Counted from the stretch's first letter, positions 8,539 to 18,826 are shown. The stretch is 64,000 bases of DNA from an uncultured Myxococcales bacterium (GCA_903896545.1 CAITYF010000030.1:25480-89479); one strand, 5' to 3'. The notes: generated by a model from the letters alone, not told the origin. A program made the numbers and translations.

Positions 8539-11500
8539 CTACTTCACCACGACCGTCGCGCTGGCCGACCGTCCGTGCAAGTCGGGTTCGTACATCGCCT
8601 CCACCGTCGTCGGTGCTGCGGTGAACGTGCCGGAAATCAGCGCCCGCGCCAGATAGTGGAACCGCGTCAGCCCCGCGTTCAGCTGACCTGCAAACGCTCG
8701 GGTTTCCTCATCGTGTTGCTCCTTCCACTGCCAGACCCACCAGCGCCCCGTCCAATCGTCCGCGCCGTACCCGTGGCCCAGCACTTCGTCGTTGTCCTCC
8801 GCGCGCAGGCTCGCGCCCTCAAACCCGGCGGGCAACGGGTCAACCAACGCCACATCGCGGCGCGACTTCGCCGTCTGGATCGCAATCTCCACCTTCACCA
8901 GTTGTCCTGCCTTCACTTCGGTCAGCTCTTTTCCCGTCTCCGGGTTTAGATAGCGCCGAGTCACCTGGAAGCCGCGGTCGACCGCCTGTGCCGGCTGTTC
9001 GCGCCGCGCCGTCACCACGCGCGCCAGGTACCGCACCGGCGTTGTCGTCTGGATGCTCAACGAACCCGGCTGCACGTCTGCCAGCGGCAGGCTCAAGTTC
9101 ACCGCTTCGTGGCCGTGAATCGTCTGGTCCGCCAGCGTCTTGCCGTTCAATTGCACCACAACGTGCGCTTCCCCCTTGGACTGCGCCCGTGCCCAAGCTG
9201 CCAAGGCCGTGACTGCGTGGGCGTTGTCGTGCGTGTTCGCCCACGAGCCATCCTCGCGTGCTGAAGTCAGCAAGTGCTGGGCCAGTTTCGGACTCAGAGG
9301 GTGCTTGGGCTGCAGGATCAAGAGCGCCTCCAGCAGCGCCGCGGTCGGCCGAACGTTGCGCAGCGTTGGCCACCACCAGTCGTCCTCGCCCGCGTCGCGG
9401 TCCACCACATACGCGGCGTCGCCCTCGACGACGACGTGTGCCAACAGCTCTGCCAAGAGCGTCTGGATCTGCGCTGTCGGCGCCTTGCTTGCCACCAGAG
9501 CGTGCAGGAGGACAGCTTGACCAAACCGCGGCAGGGCCGCACGGGCGTCAAAAAGCCGCGTATTGAGGCTCGCGTCCGCGGCGTCCAGCCCGGCAAGCAC
9601 GTCTGCCGCTTGCACGAGTGTCACCGTGTCGCGGTTCCCGTTGATTTGCGTCTGCCGCCGCGTCCAATCCGCCAGCGCCCGCGCGCCGTCCATCGCCAGC
9701 GTGTGGTCCACCGCGATGCCTGACCGCAGCAACTCCACCACGCCTTGCATCGCGTACACGGTGTAATGCGGCTCACCGTGACCACCCGGCCACAGGCTGA
9801 AGTGCCCGGAAGAATCCTGGAACTTCAAAAGTTTCGCGGCGCCCGCGGCCAGATACTTGTCCAGCGTCGGCCCTTGCAGCCCGTCCAGGCCCGCGACCAC
9901 GGCGAGTTCCTTCACCTTGGCAAGCGGCACCAAGCGCGACAGCGTCTGCTCCAGACAACCGTACGGGTACGCGATGAGCGCCTTGAGCGCCGGCTGCAGC
10001 GCGGCCATGCCAGTGCGGTCAATCGCGATTTCCAGGCGGCTTGCGCCCGCGACGAACCCCGGCTGAAACGCGACCGGGATCTCGACACGCTGCTCCGTGC
10101 GGCCTTTGCCCGCGACCGTGCGGTCGACCATCAGGCGCTCCACCAGCGGCAACTCCATTTCGACGCTGTCGTGTGACTTGCCCAGCGAGACGTCAATCCG
10201 CAGCGTCGCTTTCTCGCCTGTCAGTGCGGTCGCCGCAAACGGCACGCGGATCGACCCTTCCGACGGCACCTGCACGCGCATTTCCGCCTGGTCCACAGTC
10301 ACACCTGTTGCCGTCACCTTCACCAGCGCCTCGCCCGCCACGCCAGAGTGGTTGTGCACCAGCACACCGAGATCGGCGCGATCGCCCGGTACCAGGAACC
10401 GCGGCACGATGGGCTGTGCCTGAACCGGCTTCTTGACCGTGAAGCGCTTGTCACCCGATCCGAACCGCGCGCCATTGTCCGCCGCGATCGCCATGACGCG
10501 AAAAGCCGTCAGGTTGTCCGGCGCGGTGAAGTGGACCGTCACGGTGCCGTTCTCGTCCGTGACCAACGCGGGTGCCCAGAACGCCGAGGACAGGAATCGC
10601 TTGCGAACCTGGGACCGCGCCGCGCTGTCGCCGCCTTCCTCGGTGTCGTTCACGTGCGGATCGGATGGGCGCAAGAGGTTGGTCCAGTTCGTCGCGGTCG
10701 TCACCGCCCAGTCCCACGGCGCGTACATGGGGTCGTGCAAGTCGGGCGTCCGGAAGCCAATGAGTTGCAACACGCCTTCATCGGCGACGGAGACGGCGAC
10801 TTCACCCACAACCGGTGCGTCATTGGAGCTCAGTCTCACGGTCGCCGTGACTTCCTCGCCGGGTTCGTACGACTCGCGTGCCGTTGTGACCGTCACTTTC
10901 AGATGCCGATCACTGGCCACCACGGGCAAGTTCACAACGCCCATCTGCAAGCGTGGTCGCTGTTTGTCCTCCGGACCCGAACGCCCTTGGACAACCGTCA
11001 CGCTCGCCATCACGTTGGGCGCGTTCTCGGCGCTCAGGCGGAAGTCGAACGGCTCCGCTTGGCCCTTCAGCGGCTGCACCCGCGCATCCAGCACGCCGTT
11101 GCGCTCCACGGTCAGCAGCGCAAGCCCCGTGTGCAGCGACGTTCGCGCCAAAATGCGCGCTGAATCTCCGGGCTTGTACGTCTTCTGCGACGCCACCAAA
11201 TCCATTTTCGCCGCGCCACTCGGCTGCCACGCAGCGTTGCCCGCCCCGTGCACCCACAGCCAACTTGAAGTCTTGACGACGTGGCCTTTCGCATCCTTCG
11301 CCGACAGTTCCACGTGATAGGAGCCAGGCTCCGGCGGCGTCACTGTCAGTGCGGTCTGGGCCCCGTTCAGTGTCACTTGTTGCTCCGTGCTTGCGGTCTC
11401 CACGTGCTTGCAGTCCTCGTCGTACGCCGAACTGTGACGACGCGGCGTGCACACCCAGTCTTCGCGCACCAACTTCAACGTCGCCGACGTCCGCGCTGGA

Positions 11501-14070
11501 GTGCCATCGGGGTGCAGCGCAACGGCTTGCAGCGTCACCGCCTTCTTGGCCTCCGCAAGCCACGGCGAATTCAGACCGACGTAGAACTCCGAGGGGTACA
11601 GCACGGTCACGGTATGACCCGTTACGGTGTCGTTTGCCGCGTCGACCACTTCCGCCGAGATGACGTAGTCCACGGGACCGCTGCCATCTTCCTTCCCCGG
11701 TTGCACGTTGAATGCGAAGTGTCCGGCGTCGTCGGCTGTGCCCGTGCCTTCTGCGCCGGGCTCGACCGCATCGCCACCGCTGTAGTCGTCGGAATAGCCA
11801 TACTCAGAGGCTTGGAAATTCCAGTCTTCATAGCCTGAGAAACCGAGATCATGGCGCCGCACCGCCGCAGTCCACGAGACTTTCGCGTGTGCGACCGGAG
11901 CGCCAAAAAGGTACCGAGCGTCGACTTGAAACGGCAGCGCTTGCCGCGAGCCCGGCTGGGGCGCGGGGCCAGCAACCTTGACCTCAAACGTCTGACGGCG
12001 AAATTCCGCGACCAGAAACGACTGCTGCAGCGTTGCGCCGCCGACGTCCGCGGCCACTTCCCAATCACCCAGCGCGGCGGTTTCCGCCACGTCCAGGTCA
12101 AAGGAGAAACCGCCGAACGGCGTCAGTTCCAAGTCTTTTTGCAGCATCACGGCGCCACGCGCGTCCTGGACTTTTACGTGTGCCACTTTTTCGCGCGGCA
12201 CCGTCATGCCTTTGCCGGACACGTCGCGCACGACGCCCTTGAAGTGTGCGGTCTCGCCAGGGCGATAGACGCCGCGGTCAGTGAACAGCACGCCGCGGAT
12301 CGTAGCGGCCGCGCCGTTCCAGCTGTAGGGCACACCAAAACTCCACGGATACATGCCTTGCCGCCAGTCGCCGAGCGTCACGGCGAGGTCGTCGCCCTTT
12401 TGCACGACCACCAGCAGGTCCGTTGCGCTGAGCGTGTGGCCGCCCTCGTTTTCCAGCGCTGGATTGTCGGCGCCCTTGGCTTTTGGCCCCAGCAGTGTTT
12501 CGTTGCCGGGCAGGCGCCAGAGACCAAGCTGGTTCGTCGTGCCATGCGCCGTTGCCAGCCCCGAAGGTGCGAACACCTGTGCGGTGGCGTCCGCAATTGG
12601 CTTGCCGTCGTGTAGTCCAACCGCCCACACGAGACCGGATTCCGTCCCCGTCTTCACCACCAGACCGATGTCCGTCACGTTGGCGAGCAGCCGTTGCTGC
12701 CACGGTTCATTCCACGGGCGCGCTTTCAGCGCCTTCAGTTCGCTCGACGTCACTTCCGCCACGACAAGTCCGCGGCTCGCCGTTCCGCATTTCGCGGGCA
12801 GGTCCAATTCGTCCTTGTGCCACTTGTCGGTCGTCGAAACGATCGGCAGGTCAAACTCCTGCACCGCCAGTCCCGACCAATCCAGGGCTTCTTGGCTCTC
12901 ATCGCTCCATGATCTTTGGATCACGTTTGCGTGCTGGGCCATGAAGACCGCGGCCTTGTCGGCGGCGAGCATCGCGCACTTCACGTGGACGCTGGAAATA
13001 TTGCGCGTCCACAGCAGCGGCCGCCGGTCCGCCTCAACCGTCACGACGCCGCGGTCCATGCGCATGCGCGGCTTGCCGTTGCCCGTCTGGAACGCGTAAG
13101 TCGGCGAGACGTCCAAAGCCAGCGCTTGGCCGTATTCGTCGTGCAAGTCCTTGTCGACGGTCAGCGTGTACTTCGTGCTCGGCTCCAAATCCAGAACCGC
13201 TTCCCGCGCCTCGTCGTCGGCCCACGTCCAGGCGTTCGCCAGCGTTTTCACCGGCGGGTTCAGGTGTACGGACTTCGCGACGGCTTCGATGTCGACCTGC
13301 GTGGAGAACTGAATTCGCAGACGCGCCTCGTCCGGCTCGATCCGCGCGTCCTTGGACGGCGTGACCGACACCACTTTGAACGCCGGCGCCACCGTCAACG
13401 TCGTTTCAAAAGGCGCATCCAGCGGCGCATCGCCCGTGGCGGGAGGAACGTGGTCGCAATGGAATTGAAACTGCGCCCCAGGCGGCAACGAGGGCGCACG
13501 CAGGGCGACTTCGGTGGCGATCGCGGTCGGCACTACAGCCTGCAGCGCGACTGGCGTGTCGCCACCTTGCAACACGCAATTGGCTGCCGCCGCTTGGGAA
13601 CGCACTGGCTGGTTGAACGTCAGGTAGAGGTCAAAACCGCGTGACGGCGCGCCGCGCAGGTCCACGCCGGTGACGCGCAGGAGCGACAACGGCGCCTCCA
13701 CGAACGCGAACTCGTGCTCCACCGTCCGATCCGCCAGCGCGCCACGCAGCGCCAGTTTGTACTGCGTCGCCGCGTGCAGCCCCGCCGTTTCCACCAGCAG
13801 CGTCTGCGGGTCGGCCCAGCGTGCAGTCATTTTGCCCGCAGGACCTTCGGGCGCGGGCGTGAGCGCGACCGGCAGATCCGTCAGCGGTTTGCCCACCGCG
13901 CTCGCGGGCACAGCTGGTGCGCTGAACTGCAGGCGCAGCGGTTGTTCAGCGGAGACGTGCGCCGTGGGTGAAAATGAAAGCACGTGAAGGTCCGCTTGAG
14001 GCTTCTTGGTGCACGCAAAAACGGCAAAAAGGGCGACGAAGGCGGGGACGAAGCGCGGCAAACGGGCCAT
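8539..14070 (-). CDS. bacterial alpha-2-macroglobulin lipoprotein (thioester type)
   Basis: 1843 residues. Lipobox AVFAC with the lipidated Cys near residue 20 implies periplasmic membrane anchoring. The MG domains carry the familiar RGVYRPGETAHFKG motif, and the thioester motif CLEQ is intact at ~residue 1370 (YPYGCLEQTLSR), followed by the helical thioester domain and a C-terminal receptor-like domain. The family traps proteases that enter the periplasm by cleavage of a bait region and covalent thioester capture; the pairing with PbpC is thought to protect the wall during attack. A GGAGG lies 7 bases before the ATG. First gene of the operon with PBP1C and the archaemetzincin-like protease. 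Confidence 0.95.
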   Translation of the reverse strand: MARLPRFVPAFVALFAVFACTKKPQADLHVLSFSPTAHVSAEQPLRLQFSAPAVPASAVGKPLTDLPVALTPAPEGPAGKMTARWADPQTLLVETAGLHAATQYKLALRGALADRTVEHEFAFVEAPLSLLRVTGVDLRGAPSRGFDLYLTFNQPVRSQAAAANCVLQGGDTPVALQAVVPTAIATEVALRAPSLPPGAQFQFHCDHVPPATGDAPLDAPFETTLTVAPAFKVVSVTPSKDARIEPDEARLRIQFSTQVDIEAVAKSVHLNPPVKTLANAWTWADDEAREAVLDLEPSTKYTLTVDKDLHDEYGQALALDVSPTYAFQTGNGKPRMRMDRGVVTVEADRRPLLWTRNISSVHVKCAMLAADKAAVFMAQHANVIQRSWSDESQEALDWSGLAVQEFDLPIVSTTDKWHKDELDLPAKCGTASRGLVVAEVTSSELKALKARPWNEPWQQRLLANVTDIGLVVKTGTESGLVWAVGLHDGKPIADATAQVFAPSGLATAHGTTNQLGLWRLPGNETLLGPKAKGADNPALENEGGHTLSATDLLVVVQKGDDLAVTLGDWRQGMYPWSFGVPYSWNGAAATIRGVLFTDRGVYRPGETAHFKGVVRDVSGKGMTVPREKVAHVKVQDARGAVMLQKDLELTPFGGFSFDLDVAETAALGDWEVAADVGGATLQQSFLVAEFRRQTFEVKVAGPAPQPGSRQALPFQVDARYLFGAPVAHAKVSWTAAVRRHDLGFSGYEDWNFQASEYGYSDDYSGGDAVEPGAEGTGTADDAGHFAFNVQPGKEDGSGPVDYVISAEVVDAANDTVTGHTVTVLYPSEFYVGLNSPWLAEAKKAVTLQAVALHPDGTPARTSATLKLVREDWVCTPRRHSSAYDEDCKHVETASTEQQVTLNGAQTALTVTPPEPGSYHVELSAKDAKGHVVKTSSWLWVHGAGNAAWQPSGAAKMDLVASQKTYKPGDSARILARTSLHTGLALLTVERNGVLDARVQPLKGQAEPFDFRLSAENAPNVMASVTVVQGRSGPEDKQRPRLQMGVVNLPVVASDRHLKVTVTTARESYEPGEEVTATVRLSSNDAPVVGEVAVSVADEGVLQLIGFRTPDLHDPMYAPWDWAVTTATNWTNLLRPSDPHVNDTEEGGDSAARSQVRKRFLSSAFWAPALVTDENGTVTVHFTAPDNLTAFRVMAIAADNGARFGSGDKRFTVKKPVQAQPIVPRFLVPGDRADLGVLVHNHSGVAGEALVKVTATGVTVDQAEMRVQVPSEGSIRVPFAATALTGEKATLRIDVSLGKSHDSVEMELPLVERLMVDRTVAGKGRTEQRVEIPVAFQPGFVAGASRLEIAIDRTGMAALQPALKALIAYPYGCLEQTLSRLVPLAKVKELAVVAGLDGLQGPTLDKYLAAGAAKLLKFQDSSGHFSLWPGGHGEPHYTVYAMQGVVELLRSGIAVDHTLAMDGARALADWTRRQTQINGNRDTVTLVQAADVLAGLDAADASLNTRLFDARAALPRFGQAVLLHALVASKAPTAQIQTLLAELLAHVVVEGDAAYVVDRDAGEDDWWWPTLRNVRPTAALLEALLILQPKHPLSPKLAQHLLTSAREDGSWANTHDNAHAVTALAAWARAQSKGEAHVVVQLNGKTLADQTIHGHEAVNLSLPLADVQPGSLSIQTTTPVRYLARVVTARREQPAQAVDRGFQVTRRYLNPETGKELTEVKAGQLVKVEIAIQTAKSRRDVALVDPLPAGFEGASLRAEDNDEVLGHGYGADDWTGRWWVWQWKEQHDEETRAFAGQLNAGLTRFHYLARALISGTFTAAPTTVEAMYEPDLHGRSASATVVVK

Positions 14071-14186
14071 GAACGGGCCTCCGGGAACTGGCGGGTGAAG
14101 AGCCAGTTTGTGCGCTTGTCAACGGGGTACGTCAAGGTTCAATTCACCGGCCCAACGGGCATTGCCGCCGATTTCCAGCAGATTGC

Positions 14187-14215
14187 TTGTCGCCGCCCCC
14201 GTCGCCCGTTACGAT
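14187..14215 (+). promoter_or_regulatory. possible promoter for the 14252 lipoprotein
   Basis: TTGTCG (14187-14192) and TACGAT (14210-14215) with a 17-bp spacer, each matching 4/6 of consensus. Transcription would begin near 14222, about 30 bases before the chosen ATG. Pattern match only. Confidence 0.35.
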
Positions 14216-14251
14216 GCAAAAGGGCGGATGTTTTGGCCCCCGGATGGCAGG

Positions 14252-17200
14252 ATGAACGCACGGCGACGCACAACGGGGAACGGCAGAGGCTTCAAGCTCG
14301 CGTTCGGGTGGCTGGCGGCGCTCGTGTTGACCGCCGCGTGCAGCACGCCCGCCACGACGGAAACGCCCGCGGCTGACGTGGCGGATACGTTGGCAGCTGA
14401 CGTGACCGCGACGACAGACATCGCTGGCGATTCGACCGAGGTGGCTGCCGCGTGCCCTGGAGGTGACGGTTGTGCGTGCGCAACGGACGCGGAATGCGCC
14501 ACCAAGCACTGTTTGGCCGACGAAGCCGGCGTGAAGACGTGCGCGCGTTCGTGCAGCAGCGACCTTTGCCCAGTCGGTTTTGGCTGCGGCACGTTGGACG
14601 GCAAGTCGCTCTGCATTCCTCGGCGCGTCAACTTGTGCGAACCGTGCCTGAAAGACTCCGCGGAATGCGAAATCACCGGCCTGCCCGGCGCGGCGTGCGT
14701 GAAGTACGGCAACTTGGGGGCGTTCTGCGGCGCGGCGTGCACGAGTGACGGCGACTGCGGCACTGGTTTTGCGTGTCGCAGCGTGGAGCGCATCGAAGGT
14801 GGCACAGCGCAACAGTGTGTGCGTGTCGACACGGGCGGCGCCTTGAGCGAATGCGCGTGCAGCCAACGGGCGATCGACGCGCAGAAGACGACCCTGTGCG
14901 GCGTTACCGGCGGCGCGCACACCTGCGCGGGCGTCCGCACGTGCGGTGCGAGCGGCTTGAGCCTGTGTGACGCGCTGACGCCAACGACAGAAACCTGCGA
15001 CGGCGTCGACAACGACTGCAACGGCGCGACGGACGAAGGCACGTGCAACGACAGCAACCCGTGCACGGACGATTCTTGCGGGGGCGCAGCGGGCTGTAGC
15101 AACCCGAGCAACACGGCGGAATGTAGCGACGGCAACGCGTGCACGTTGAACGACGCGTGCGCCGACGGCACGTGCGTTGGCACGGTCGACGCGTGCGATG
15201 ACGCAAACCTGTGCACCGACGACTCGTGCGACAAGTTCAAAGGCTGCGCGCACAAGTCCAACACAGCGACGTGCGACGACGGCGACCTGTGCACGCTGAG
15301 CGACCTCTGCAAAGGCGGCGTCTGCCTGCCCGGGGAAGTCACGGTGTGCGATGACGGCGTCGCGTGCACAGCCGACGCCTGTACCGGCACCGGTTGCATC
15401 TTTACGCCCGCCACCGGCGGCATTTGCAGCGACAACGACGCGTGTACCGCTGCGGACGCGTGCCTCGACGGCGCGTGCAAAGGCACCGCGATCAGCTGCG
15501 ACGACGCGAATCCCTGTTCGGACGACTCTTGCACGCCGAGCAAGGGCTGCGTGCACGTCGACGGCGCCGGCACGTGTGACGACGGCAATCCGTGCACCGA
15601 CTCCGACACGTGCGCGGGCGGTGCTTGTGTCGGCACGGCCAAGACGTGCACCAGCTTGGGCGTGTGTTTGACCGCCGCGTGCAGCGCGATCGCGGGCGGC
15701 TGTTCCTACGTCCAGAAGCCCGAAGGCACCGCGTGCAGCGACGGCGACGCATGCACAAGCGACGACGCGTGCGTGAGTGGCGATTGTGCCGGTAACGCCA
15801 CGAACTGCGCGGACGGCAACGCGTGCACCGAGGACAGCTGCAGTCAGGTCAGCGGTTGCGGCCACGTGGCCTTGACCGGCGCATGCGACGATGGCAACAG
15901 CTGCACGCAAAATGACACCTGCGCCACCGGCACGTGCGTCGGCGTGGCGCTCGACTGTGACGACGGCAAACCGTGCACCGACGACACCTGCACGGCGGGT
16001 GGCGGTTGCAAGCACACGAACCACGTGGGCAGTTGCGATGATGGCAAGCCGTGCACCAGCGGCGACGTGTGCACCGGTTCGGTCTGTGCCGGACCCACGG
16101 CGACGGACTGCGCGGACGCGGATCCCTGCACCGACGACAGCTGCGACGTGGCCACGGGCTGCAAACACGCGCCCAACAGCACCGGCTTGTGCGACTTGGA
16201 CAACAGCAAGTGTACGCCGGACAAGTGCAGTTCGGGCGTCTGCGCCGCTGGCGTTGCCAAGGTGTGCGATGACGGCTTGTCGTGCACGACCGACGCGTGC
16301 AGCGCAACGACGGGCGATTGCGTGTTCACACCCGTGACGAACGGCACCGCTTGTGACGATGCCAACAACTGTACCTCGCCCGACACCTGCCAGGCGGGCG
16401 CGTGCGTGGGCAACTTGCCGGGCACCGCGGTGACGACGTACGCCGGACAGGGGAGCGCGGGCGGCAAGGACGACGCCAATAGCCAACTCGCCACGTTCAA
16501 CCAGCCGCGGAGTCTCGCTTTGGACGCCGGCGGCGCGCTGTACGTTGCGGACACGGGCGGCTTCAAGATTCGCAAGATCGCGGTTGACGGCACCGTGTCA
16601 ACGTGGGCGGGCCAAGGTATCTCCGGCTACCTGGAAGGGACGGGTACGGTCGCGCGCTTTTCATACCCAGAGGCGGTTGTCGTCGCTGGCACCGACCTGT
16701 ACGTGTCGGACTCTCGCGTGCAAAACATCCGGAAAATCGCGGCTGACCAGTCGACAAGCCTCATCGCCGGCTCAAACGTCGAGCCCAGTGGCCCCGGCTT
16801 CCCGAATCCCGGCGACTTTCAGGATGGCCCCGCATCAGGCGCGCTCTTTTCCTCGCCAACGGGCCTCGCTTGGAACGCCACGACCAGCACGCTGTACGTC
16901 GCTGACCGCGGCAACAACCGCATCCGCGCGATCGACATCGCTGGCAGCACCGTGAGCACCCTCGTGGGCACCGGCGCGGCGGGTCAAAATGACGGTCCGC
17001 TGATCGGCGCGACGCTAAACCAGCCAACAGGTCTCTTCCTCAGCAGCGACGGCAGCAAGCTCTACGTCACCGATCAGGGCAGCAACGTCGTGCGGCTCAT
17101 CGACTTGGTCGCCAACACGGTCAGCACCATCGCTGGCATTGGCAGCGTAGGCAACGCGGACGGCGCCAACATGACCGTGGCGAGCTTCAGCACGCCCTGG

Positions 17201-17455
17201 GGCATCACTGGCGACGGCACGACGCTCTGGCTCGCCGACAAGGGCAACCACCGCTTGCGCACGATCAACGCGACGGCGACCAGCACGCTCACGGGCAGCA
17301 CCAGCACGCCGTTTGCCAACGGCACGTTCAGCTTGGCGACGTTCAACCAGCCCAGCGGCATCCTTTGGGTCAGCACGGGCGTGTGGTACGTGGCCGATAC
17401 CGGCAATCACCGGATTCGTAAATTGGTTGATCCGAACGCGGGTTGCGTGCCATAG
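14252..17455 (+). CDS. giant lipoprotein with 18 CTDDSC-type repeats and NHL propeller
   Basis: 1067 residues from the ATG at 14252 (lipobox LVLTAAC). A start at 14228 is possible; neither has a strong ribosome site. After an Ala/Asp/Thr linker come cysteine-rich knots and a MopE-like motif (ETCDGVDNDCNGATDEG), then 18 tandem units of ~24-29 residues. Two types alternate: CDDxNPCTDDSC...GC.H and CDDGxxCT..D.C..G.C.G. They resemble the Dictyostelium CTDC repeat family (PF00526 type). The last ~350 residues form about six NHL blades (FNQPRSLALD, LYVADTGGFKIRKI, LYVADRGNNRIRAI, WYVADTGNHRIRKL). Probably a surface adhesin or recognition protein; function unknown. The next gene starts 23 bases downstream. 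Confidence 0.88.
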   Translation: MNARRRTTGNGRGFKLAFGWLAALVLTAACSTPATTETPAADVADTLAADVTATTDIAGDSTEVAAACPGGDGCACATDAECATKHCLADEAGVKTCARSCSSDLCPVGFGCGTLDGKSLCIPRRVNLCEPCLKDSAECEITGLPGAACVKYGNLGAFCGAACTSDGDCGTGFACRSVERIEGGTAQQCVRVDTGGALSECACSQRAIDAQKTTLCGVTGGAHTCAGVRTCGASGLSLCDALTPTTETCDGVDNDCNGATDEGTCNDSNPCTDDSCGGAAGCSNPSNTAECSDGNACTLNDACADGTCVGTVDACDDANLCTDDSCDKFKGCAHKSNTATCDDGDLCTLSDLCKGGVCLPGEVTVCDDGVACTADACTGTGCIFTPATGGICSDNDACTAADACLDGACKGTAISCDDANPCSDDSCTPSKGCVHVDGAGTCDDGNPCTDSDTCAGGACVGTAKTCTSLGVCLTAACSAIAGGCSYVQKPEGTACSDGDACTSDDACVSGDCAGNATNCADGNACTEDSCSQVSGCGHVALTGACDDGNSCTQNDTCATGTCVGVALDCDDGKPCTDDTCTAGGGCKHTNHVGSCDDGKPCTSGDVCTGSVCAGPTATDCADADPCTDDSCDVATGCKHAPNSTGLCDLDNSKCTPDKCSSGVCAAGVAKVCDDGLSCTTDACSATTGDCVFTPVTNGTACDDANNCTSPDTCQAGACVGNLPGTAVTTYAGQGSAGGKDDANSQLATFNQPRSLALDAGGALYVADTGGFKIRKIAVDGTVSTWAGQGISGYLEGTGTVARFSYPEAVVVAGTDLYVSDSRVQNIRKIAADQSTSLIAGSNVEPSGPGFPNPGDFQDGPASGALFSSPTGLAWNATTSTLYVADRGNNRIRAIDIAGSTVSTLVGTGAAGQNDGPLIGATLNQPTGLFLSSDGSKLYVTDQGSNVVRLIDLVANTVSTIAGIGSVGNADGANMTVASFSTPWGITGDGTTLWLADKGNHRLRTINATATSTLTGSTSTPFANGTFSLATFNQPSGILWVSTGVWYVADTGNHRIRKLVDPNAGCVP

Positions 17456-17478
17456 GCAACCTCCTACACGAGGTTTGC

Positions 17479-17808
17479 ATGGCAGCTGATCGGTACACGA
17501 CCTTTGAAGCGTTCTTTCCCTTCTACTTGCAGGAGCACGGAAACGCCGTGAACCGGCGCTTGCACTTCGTCGGTACGACGCTGGTGAACGTGTTGCTGCT
17601 GACGGCTTTGATCGAAGGCAAACCGTGGCTGCTGGCGTTGACGCCGGTGTGCGGCTACGGTTTTGCGTGGATCGGCCACTTCATCGTGGAAAAGAACCGA
17701 CCAGCGACGTTCCAGTACCCGTTGTGGTCGCTGATGGGGGACTACAAAATGTATGGCCTGATGCTGCGCGGCAAGCTGTGGAGTCACGGGGCAGACGGAG
17801 TCGGCTGA
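17479..17808 (+). CDS. Mpo1-like (DUF962) membrane protein
   Basis: 109 residues, two or three membrane segments. The family pattern is EHGNAVNRRLHFVGTTL near the N-terminus and GHFIVEKNRPATFQYPLWSLMGDYKM near the C-terminus, with conserved histidines at 20, 29 and 67. Yeast Mpo1 is an iron-dependent dioxygenase acting on 2-hydroxy fatty acids, and bacterial members are assumed to do related chemistry. The ATG at 17479 is preceded by GAGG. It follows the giant lipoprotein by 23 bp but is functionally unlike it. Confidence 0.88.
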   Translation: MAADRYTTFEAFFPFYLQEHGNAVNRRLHFVGTTLVNVLLLTALIEGKPWLLALTPVCGYGFAWIGHFIVEKNRPATFQYPLWSLMGDYKMYGLMLRGKLWSHGADGVG

Positions 17809-17824
17809 TTTGACGCCGCGCCGC

Positions 17825-18826
17825 TCAAAACGCCAGCGCAATCTTGCCAAAATGCTGCCCCGTCGCCATCTCCGCCAGCGCCGCTTGCGCGTCCGTCCAA
17901 GGCAGCACCCGCTCCACCACCGGCTGTAGACGCCCCGCTTCAATCGCCGTGAGCATCGCCCGCGCCGACGCAGCGTGTCCAACCATGACGCCGAGCACGC
18001 GCAGGTTCTTCATCAGGATCGGCAACAGCGTCGCGTCTGGTTGCACACCGGAGAGCACGCCAATCACCGCAATGTGACCGTGCGGCCGCGCGACCAGGAG
18101 CGACTGGCCGAAGGTCTGCCCACCGCCCACTTCTACGACGTGGTCGACGCCGCCGGTCAGCGCAAGGATCTTCTTGCCCCACGCCGGTTCCTGCTTGTAG
18201 TTCAGCGTTTGCCACGCGCCCAGCGCGCGCGCACGTTCCAACTTCGCGTCGGATGAGGAAATCACGATGGGGCGTGCGCCCATGAGCACGGCAAACTGCA
18301 GGGCGAAAATCGACACACCGCCTGTACCTTGAATGAGAACGGTCTCGCCCGCCTTCAGGTGGCCTTGCGTGACCAGCGCAGTCCACGCGGTCAGCGCGGC
18401 GCACGGGAGCGTGGCGGCTTGGACGTCGGTCAGGTGCTCCGGCACGGGCAGGACGCCATCGGCCCGCAGCACCGCGTATTCGCGCAACATGCCGCCCAAC
18501 GGACCGCCCAGCGTGGCGCGCAGGACCTCTGGCGTCGCTTCACCGTCTTGCCAAAGCTGGTTGAACAGGCCAATGACGCGTTCGCCCACTTTGCGCTGCG
18601 TCACGCCGGCTCCGACGGCGTCGATGATGCCTACGCCGTCAGATAGCGGCACCAGAGGCAGTGGCTGTCGCGGATTGTAGGTGCCCGAAACCGTCATGAA
18701 GTCGCGATAGTTCAGCGAGCACGCGCGCAATTGAACGCGGACCTCACCGACACCGGGCTCCGGCAGTGGCCGATCGACCCTGTGCAAACCGTTGGCACCA
18801 AAAGACTGCAGCTCAATCGCGCGCAT
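17825..18826 (-). CDS. zinc-type alcohol dehydrogenase / quinone oxidoreductase family protein
   Basis: 333 residues starting at the ATG at 18826, which has a near-perfect AAGGAGG 7 bases upstream. It is a medium-chain dehydrogenase/reductase: GroES-like N-terminus with ACSLNYRDFMTVSGTY and PLSDGVGIIDAVGAGV, then a Rossmann domain with LIQGTGGVSIFALQFA (NAD(P)H binding). The catalytic Cys of alcohol dehydrogenases is replaced (SLNYRD), and no structural four-Cys zinc loop is seen, so it fits the zinc-free quinone oxidoreductase branch. Substrate unknown. It converges on the Mpo1-like gene (16 bp) and is divergent from the small lipoprotein gene at 18916. Confidence 0.85.
   Translation of the reverse strand: MRAIELQSFGANGLHRVDRPLPEPGVGEVRVQLRACSLNYRDFMTVSGTYNPRQPLPLVPLSDGVGIIDAVGAGVTQRKVGERVIGLFNQLWQDGEATPEVLRATLGGPLGGMLREYAVLRADGVLPVPEHLTDVQAATLPCAALTAWTALVTQGHLKAGETVLIQGTGGVSIFALQFAVLMGARPIVISSSDAKLERARALGAWQTLNYKQEPAWGKKILALTGGVDHVVEVGGGQTFGQSLLVARPHGHIAVIGVLSGVQPDATLLPILMKNLRVLGVMVGHAASARAMLTAIEAGRLQPVVERVLPWTDAQAALAEMATGQHFGKIALAF

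Noticed and set aside
14108..14251. Earlier start of the giant lipoprotein at 14108.
   Set aside because: It would put about 48 extra residues before the signal sequence, and the lipobox would no longer be N-terminal.
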